NCBI GenBank assembly: GCA_964645285.1
Contig: CAZYDR010000129.1
Span: 1-9,658, forward strand
Length of the DNA: 9,658 nucleotides
Source: JAYZAP01 sp964645285
GTDB taxonomy: Bacteria; Pseudomonadota; Alphaproteobacteria; JAAXGF01
Reading direction: 5' to 3'
The number at the start of each line of letters is the position of its first letter. Position 1 is the first letter of the stretch. Below, piece by piece: positions 6,216 through 9,658 of the stretch. The notes under the pieces were generated by a model that ran no database searches, had not been told where the DNA came from, and saw nothing but the letters and a program-made list of their open reading frames with translations. Made by a program: the position numbers and the translations under genes.

Positions 6216-6977
6216 CTAGACAACTTTCCGGGACAACACCACATCGGGGTCGAACCCTGCCATTTCGGCCAGAGCCACCGGATTGACCACGCTGAGCGTG
6301 CGGCCGCGCATGGCTAGGAGGTCGGCTTCGCGGAGCGCCCGCAGGGTGCGGTTGACGTGAACCGTGGTCAGGCCCAGGGCATCGGCGATGTGCTCCTGAG
6401 TCAGGGGCAAATCGACGGAATGGTTTTCCGGTGACGGATCGCCCCGGGTCACCCGGTAGAACAACTCAAGCAACAGATGAGCAACCCGCTCACGGGCCGA
6501 GCGCCGCCCCACGTTGGTCAGATGCTCGCGGGCCAGAGCGCCGTCTCGGGCGCTGATCCAGGCCATGCGCAGCGCCAGTTCGGGATGGGCGCGAAACATA
6601 TCCAGCAGGCGTTCCCGGGGAAAGACACAGACCGCGATATCGGTCAGGCATTGGGCTGAATGAGACGACGGCGCCGATAACTCGGGCTGGAATCCGAGGA
6701 ACGCGCCGGGCAGAGCGAAATCGAGAATTTGCCGTCGCCCGTCCTCGAGGATCTGATAGAGATAAGCCCAGCCATCAAGCAGCGTATAAAGTTCGTCGCT
6801 GGTTTCGTCCTGGCAGTAGAGGTCAGCGCCGGCCACGATCCGCCGGTTGCCTGTTTTGAACTGCTCGACAACACCGATCTCTTCATCGGACAAGGGCGCA
6901 CAAACGGCGTCGTTCCGCACGCCGCAACTCCTGCAGTTGGCGGGAATGTTTAACGTTCGTTGGACTCGTCGCCCCAT
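6216..6977 (-). CDS. Crp/Fnr-family transcriptional regulator with FNR-like cysteines
   Basis: A 253-residue regulator: N-terminal cysteine tail, cyclic-nucleotide-binding-like beta-roll (~30-125), dimer helix (~128-150) and winged helix-turn-helix (~190-235). Cys15, Cys18 and Cys26 (C-x2-C-x7-C, the spacing I recall for FnrL of Rhodobacter) and Cys117, in AVCVFP aligning with Cys122 of E. coli FNR, are the four positions that hold the oxygen-labile 4Fe-4S cluster in FNR. The Gly-Glu and Arg-Ser/Thr residues that grip cAMP in CRP are missing, so cAMP is probably not the ligand. The recognition helix TTVHVNRTL keeps the Arg (210) of the FNR E..SR motif but has Val206 for Glu and Asn209 for Ser, so its target may not be TTGAT. 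Start ATG at 6977 is the first possible, TGA being in frame upstream; no clear Shine-Dalgarno. The gene is divergent from the EamA gene. Confidence 0.9.
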   Translation of the reverse strand: MGRRVQRTLNIPANCRSCGVRNDAVCAPLSDEEIGVVEQFKTGNRRIVAGADLYCQDETSDELYTLLDGWAYLYQILEDGRRQILDFALPGAFLGFQPELSAPSSHSAQCLTDIAVCVFPRERLLDMFRAHPELALRMAWISARDGALAREHLTNVGRRSARERVAHLLLELFYRVTRGDPSPENHSVDLPLTQEHIADALGLTTVHVNRTLRALREADLLAMRGRTLSVVNPVALAEMAGFDPDVVLSRKVV

Positions 6978-6981
6978 TTTT

Positions 6982-7035
6982 CGGGTTTGAACGACCTCGA
7001 CATTTACCGGACGAGATCACCCTAGGCCAAACCCG
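6982..7035. repeat. Inverted repeat in the regulator/EamA divergent region
   Basis: CGGGTTTG (6982-6989) and CAAACCCG (7028-7035) are perfect 8-base inverted arms, 38 bases apart. One arm ends five bases from the ATG of the Crp/Fnr gene. The 142-base region (6978-7119) separates two divergent genes, so the arms may be an operator pair or fold in the regulator's leader RNA. I found no convincing -35/-10 pair for either gene here. Confidence 0.4.
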
Positions 7036-7119
7036 GATTTTTTCCAATCCCACCCGACGCACTCAGTTGGAAATGTGGATACCGTTGCAATCGCCAATAA
7101 ATACGGCTAGTTAGCGCAC

Positions 7120-8004
7120 ATGGACCCGATTGTTATCGTTGTGGTGCTGGCCGCCGCAGTCATGCACGCGGTGTGGAACACCGTTTTGAAGGTGGGCAGT
7201 GACCGATTGATGACCATGACGATGGTGATCGGCATCAGCGGCCTGTTGGCGCCGGGACTGATTGCCTTCGGCCCGCCGCCGAGCCTCGAGAGCTGGCCCT
7301 ACATCATCCTTTCGGCGCTCATCCACTGCGCCTATTTCTTTTTTCTTATCCAGGCCTACCGGGTCGGCGATTTGTCCCATGCCTATCCCCTGGCACGAGG
7401 TTCGGCGCCCTTGGTCGTCGCCATGGGCGGCGCCCTGTTCGCCGGCGAATGGCTCAGCCCCTTCGAATGGTTTGGCGTTGCCATGGTCTCGACCGGCATC
7501 ATCAGCCTGCTGGTGACCGGCAGTTACGGCCTTCGTGGTGTAACAAGCTCGGGCGGAGCGACGGAATCGGGCGGCAATTGGCGCGCCCTGTTCTATCCCA
7601 TCGCCACCGGCATGATGATCGCCAGCTACACGGTCACCGATGGCCTGGGGGTGCGCCTTTCCGGCAACCCGGCGTCCTACATCGGCTGGCTGATGGTGCT
7701 GTCGGCCGGACCCATCTGCATTTTCGCCGCGGTTCGTCGGCGCGGCGCGGCCATCAACTTCCTGCGCGCCCACTGGAAACCGAGCGTCAGCGGTGGCGTG
7801 CTGGCGTTCACCGCCTACTCCCTGGCCATCTGGGCGCTGACGCTTGGCACCATGGTCCATGTCTCGGCACTGCGCGAGACCAGCGTGGTAATCGCCGCCC
7901 TGATCGGCACACGGTTGCTGGGCGAGCCGTTCGGCGCACGCCGCGTGCTGTCGGCGACCATCGTGGCGACCGGCGTGGTGGTCATGCATCTGGCGGCACG
8001 ATGA
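7120..8004 (+). CDS. EamA/DMT-family transporter (10 membrane segments)
   Basis: A 294-residue inner-membrane permease of the drug/metabolite transporter superfamily, usually exporters of amino acids or other small metabolites. About ten hydrophobic segments can be placed, near 3-22, 32-50, 60-78, 92-110, 116-133, 156-175, 186-205, 223-242, 247-264 and 273-290. The two EamA repeats are visible: ALFAGEW followed by FGVAMVSTGI in the first half corresponds to RLLGEPF followed by SATIVATGV in the second. Length is normal for the family. Start ATG at 7120; the ribosome binding site is weak. The stop TGA overlaps the next gene's ATG, so the DUF4269 gene is translated from the same mRNA. The transported substrate cannot be inferred. 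Confidence 0.9.
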   Translation: MDPIVIVVVLAAAVMHAVWNTVLKVGSDRLMTMTMVIGISGLLAPGLIAFGPPPSLESWPYIILSALIHCAYFFFLIQAYRVGDLSHAYPLARGSAPLVVAMGGALFAGEWLSPFEWFGVAMVSTGIISLLVTGSYGLRGVTSSGGATESGGNWRALFYPIATGMMIASYTVTDGLGVRLSGNPASYIGWLMVLSAGPICIFAAVRRRGAAINFLRAHWKPSVSGGVLAFTAYSLAIWALTLGTMVHVSALRETSVVIAALIGTRLLGEPFGARRVLSATIVATGVVVMHLAAR

Positions 8005-8588
8005 CCCAAAACTTCTTGGACCCCGACTACCTGCGTCACGGTAATGCGCGCCAGCGGGCGGCCTACGCGACCCTCATGGACCTCGCCCTGTTCGAACGCC
8101 TTGCGGCATATGGCCCGGTGCTGGCCGGCACAATTCCGATTGCTATTGACGTCGCCGACAGCGACCTCGATATCCTGTGCCAGGTATCCGACTTCACGTG
8201 CTTTGCCAACGATGTCGAAGCTGAATTCGCGGGCCGTACCAGCTTTCGAATGTCGAAGGTCATGGTCCGCCAGGGAGTCCTGTCTCTCAAGTCGTCCTTC
8301 ATTCATGGCGGATTCGAAGTAGAAATCTTCGGCCAGGACCGCCCGGTTACCAAGCAGTGGGGATTTCGCCCCATTGTCGTCAAGGCCCGGTTGCTCGACC
8401 TCGGTGGCCCGACGTTTCGCCAGGCGATCATGGCCCTCAAGCACCAGGGCCTCGAGACCGAGCCGGCCTTCGCTCGGCTGCTCAGTCTTGCGGGTGACCC
8501 CTACGAAGCGATGGTAGACCTCGAAATCTGGAGCGACGACGAATTACGCCGCCTACTCGACAATCTCACCGAGCCGCACGGCGGTTAG
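8001..8588 (+). CDS. DUF4269 family protein, possible nucleotidyltransferase-like fold
   Basis: A 195-residue soluble protein. I recognise DUF4269 from its run of conserved blocks: YLRHGNARQRAAY (10-22), GTIPIAID (43-50), SDLDILC (54-60), VEIFGQDRPVTKQ (107-119), ALKHQGLETEPAFA (145-158) and GDPYEAM (165-171). The family has no established function known to me. The GT..D..SDLD block followed by a strand with Glu106/Glu108 resembles the glycine and paired carboxylates of nucleotidyltransferase-fold proteins; this is my inference. The frame is open far upstream, but that part overlaps the EamA gene. ATG at 8001 shares an ATGA with the EamA stop and begins the recognisable family sequence, so I start there. 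The 3' end overlaps the convergent M14 gene by 36 bases. Confidence 0.85.
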   Translation: MTQNFLDPDYLRHGNARQRAAYATLMDLALFERLAAYGPVLAGTIPIAIDVADSDLDILCQVSDFTCFANDVEAEFAGRTSFRMSKVMVRQGVLSLKSSFIHGGFEVEIFGQDRPVTKQWGFRPIVVKARLLDLGGPTFRQAIMALKHQGLETEPAFARLLSLAGDPYEAMVDLEIWSDDELRRLLDNLTEPHGG

Positions 8589-9506
8589 ACCGGGTTTGAC
8601 ATCGCGCGCCGGCATGATCATGACGCAATTGTCGTAGGGCGTGCGGAACTCGGTATCGCCGTCGCGGGCGATCAGGGTGCCGGCTTCGGGCACCACCTCG
8701 AAACCGGCGAACTCCCGGTCGAAGGCAAATCGCTGGCTGCCGATGGTCACTGCATCGGTAACCCGGGTGACCATTTGCTTTGCATCATCGGCGCTGGGAC
8801 ACAGGACCTCGATCGCCGGGTCGATAATGTCGCAGTAGCGCAGGAACCGAAGGGTGATCTCAATAGCCACCGCCGCCGCCGACACCTCGAAATGCTGACC
8901 GCATTCCACAAGCATGGCCGCCTTGGGGCCGGTCGGATCATCGAAGCCGTCATAATCACGCAACCGCTTGCCGGCGGCATGACCGGCATCGATCACCACG
9001 TGGGCCGGATAGCCAATGGCACGGGCCAGGGCCAACCCTTTATCTTGGGTACCGGCCAGCAGCATGGGGGGATTGGGCAGCGACGTCGAGTGAAGGTCGA
9101 GCAGCAGATCGACCGTATCGATAATCGGGCGCATGGCGCGCGCCCGCGTCAACTCAACGCTTTTAGCGGCGCCGTCGAGTACAGCGACGTCCCACAGCCG
9201 GTTGAAATCCTCGTTGATAAAACGACTATCGAACGGCGCGTTGGCGTCAAACCTGAGATAAGCATCGATATTGGCGAAACTCAGGATCAGCCGGCCGCGT
9301 ACGGGCCGCACCTGATTTTCGAACAGAAAATGCAGAGCGTGGGCGCCGCAGACCTCGTTGCCGTGAGTCAGGGCATTGACCATGACGTGAGGGCCCGGCT
9401 CGCCGCTGTCGAAACTGGTCACGTAGGCGACGCCGGTATTGCCGGCGCCATAAGCTGCAATATCGCACAACCCCAGTTCAACCACGGGTATGTACTTGGG
9501 CGACAC
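8553..9506 (-). CDS. Succinylglutamate desuccinylase/aspartoacylase family protein (M14)
   Basis: A 317-residue zinc-dependent deacylase of the AspA/AstE branch of peptidase family M14, which splits an acyl group from an N-acylated amino acid. Visible are zinc ligands His48 and Glu51 in HGNE, a third zinc ligand His139 in DLHST, the substrate-binding block NEDFNR (98-103), and catalytic Glu201 in LVECGQH. A C-terminal beta domain follows from about 240. No arginine-succinyltransferase or ectoine genes lie nearby, so AstE or DoeB roles are unsupported and the substrate is open. Start: the frame permits GTG at 9515 and GTG at 9506. AAAGG at 9519-9515 sits eight bases before the second and overlaps the first, so I choose 9506. 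It is convergent with DUF4269 and probably transcribed alone from the gap to its right. Confidence 0.88.
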   Translation of the reverse strand: MSPKYIPVVELGLCDIAAYGAGNTGVAYVTSFDSGEPGPHVMVNALTHGNEVCGAHALHFLFENQVRPVRGRLILSFANIDAYLRFDANAPFDSRFINEDFNRLWDVAVLDGAAKSVELTRARAMRPIIDTVDLLLDLHSTSLPNPPMLLAGTQDKGLALARAIGYPAHVVIDAGHAAGKRLRDYDGFDDPTGPKAAMLVECGQHFEVSAAAVAIEITLRFLRYCDIIDPAIEVLCPSADDAKQMVTRVTDAVTIGSQRFAFDREFAGFEVVPEAGTLIARDGDTEFRTPYDNCVMIMPARDVKPGLTAVRLGEIVE

Positions 9507-9514
9507 CTGCCCCA

Positions 9515-9519
9515 CCTTT
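9515..9519 (-). promoter_or_regulatory. Shine-Dalgarno deciding the start of the M14 gene
   Basis: AAAGG (9519 to 9515 on the minus strand) has an eight-base spacer to GTG at 9506. It overlaps the alternative GTG at 9515, which has no other ribosome binding site, so the downstream GTG is favoured. Confidence 0.5.
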
Positions 9520-9631
9520 CTGAATTTTGCGTGACCATACCCCGCACGGCGATACCAATCGAGGAAAATTGCGGGAATTACTGGTAAATTTGCCGGTTCG
9601 CGTTAGGCTCAGGACCTATTAATTTGATTGT

Positions 9632-9658
9632 ATGAATTGGGATAGATTGATTCAATGG
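9632..9658 (+). CDS. Possible start of a gene cut by the window edge
   Basis: ATG at 9632 opens nine sense codons (MNWDRLIQW) to the end of the window. The start resembles those of some small alphaproteobacterial proteins, but nine residues prove little. The only purine-rich stretch upstream (AGGA at 9611-9614) is too far away to be a normal ribosome binding site. The rest of 9520-9658 is AT-richer and would have to hold the promoters of this gene and of the M14 gene; I see no clear pair of hexamers. Confidence 0.2.

Noticed and set aside
7085..7113. TTGCAA as the -35 of an EamA promoter
   Set aside because: The hexamer at the right spacing (TAGTTA) barely resembles a -10 element.
7111..7989. 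292-codon minus-strand ORF
   Set aside because: Antisense to the EamA transporter; its His/Gly/Gln-rich composition is a mirror of membrane-protein codons.
7449..8000. Upstream extension of the DUF4269 frame
   Set aside because: Overlaps the EamA gene in another frame; recognisable DUF4269 sequence begins only after the ATG at 8001.

Overview
The window looks like a compact, high-GC, gene-dense stretch of a free-living alphaproteobacterium. This is inferred from codon use, from the type of Crp/Fnr regulator, and from the large number of long antisense shadow ORFs typical of GC-rich coding DNA; the genus cannot be named from the sequence. I see no RNA gene, insertion sequence, CRISPR array or phage gene. 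No gene-free stretch exceeds about 145 bases.

Left edge (1-381, + strand): the last codons of a probable upstream gene overlap, through an ATGA, the start of a rhodanese-like gene. That gene carries an in-frame TAG near its start and stops before the C-terminal part of the rhodanese fold, so it is probably decaying or restarted from a downstream TTG. The remaining ~100 bases are non-coding.

Left half (382-5349, - strand, read right to left): two tight gene pairs. First come a 675-residue Xaa-Pro aminopeptidase (M24) and a DmpA-type aminopeptidase, 2 bases apart. Then, after an 80-base gap with a candidate FNR/CRP-type promoter, come an AhpD-like protein and a class III nucleotide cyclase, coupled by an ATGA overlap. 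The cyclase has Glu at one metal-binding position and Glu at the adenine-selecting Lys position. The M24 protein has an N-terminal extension resembling UPF0149/YgfB.

Middle (5350-7119): a divergent promoter region, then cpdA (+), a cAMP phosphodiesterase with its own sigma70-type promoter. A Crp/Fnr-family regulator (-) ends 4 bases from it. The regulator keeps the four cysteines of FNR-type oxygen sensors and lacks the usual cAMP-contact motif.

Right part (7120-9658): an EamA/DMT transporter and a DUF4269 protein (+), coupled by another ATGA overlap, followed by a convergent AspA/AstE-family M14 deacylase (-) whose 3' end overlaps DUF4269 by 36 bases. A possible new gene start lies at the right edge.

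Taken together: a cyclase, a cAMP phosphodiesterase and a Crp/Fnr regulator sit within 6.6 kb, alongside three amide-bond hydrolases (M24, DmpA, M14) and an exporter-like permease. A link between cyclic-nucleotide and redox/oxygen control is a reasonable inference, but the sequence alone does not prove it.
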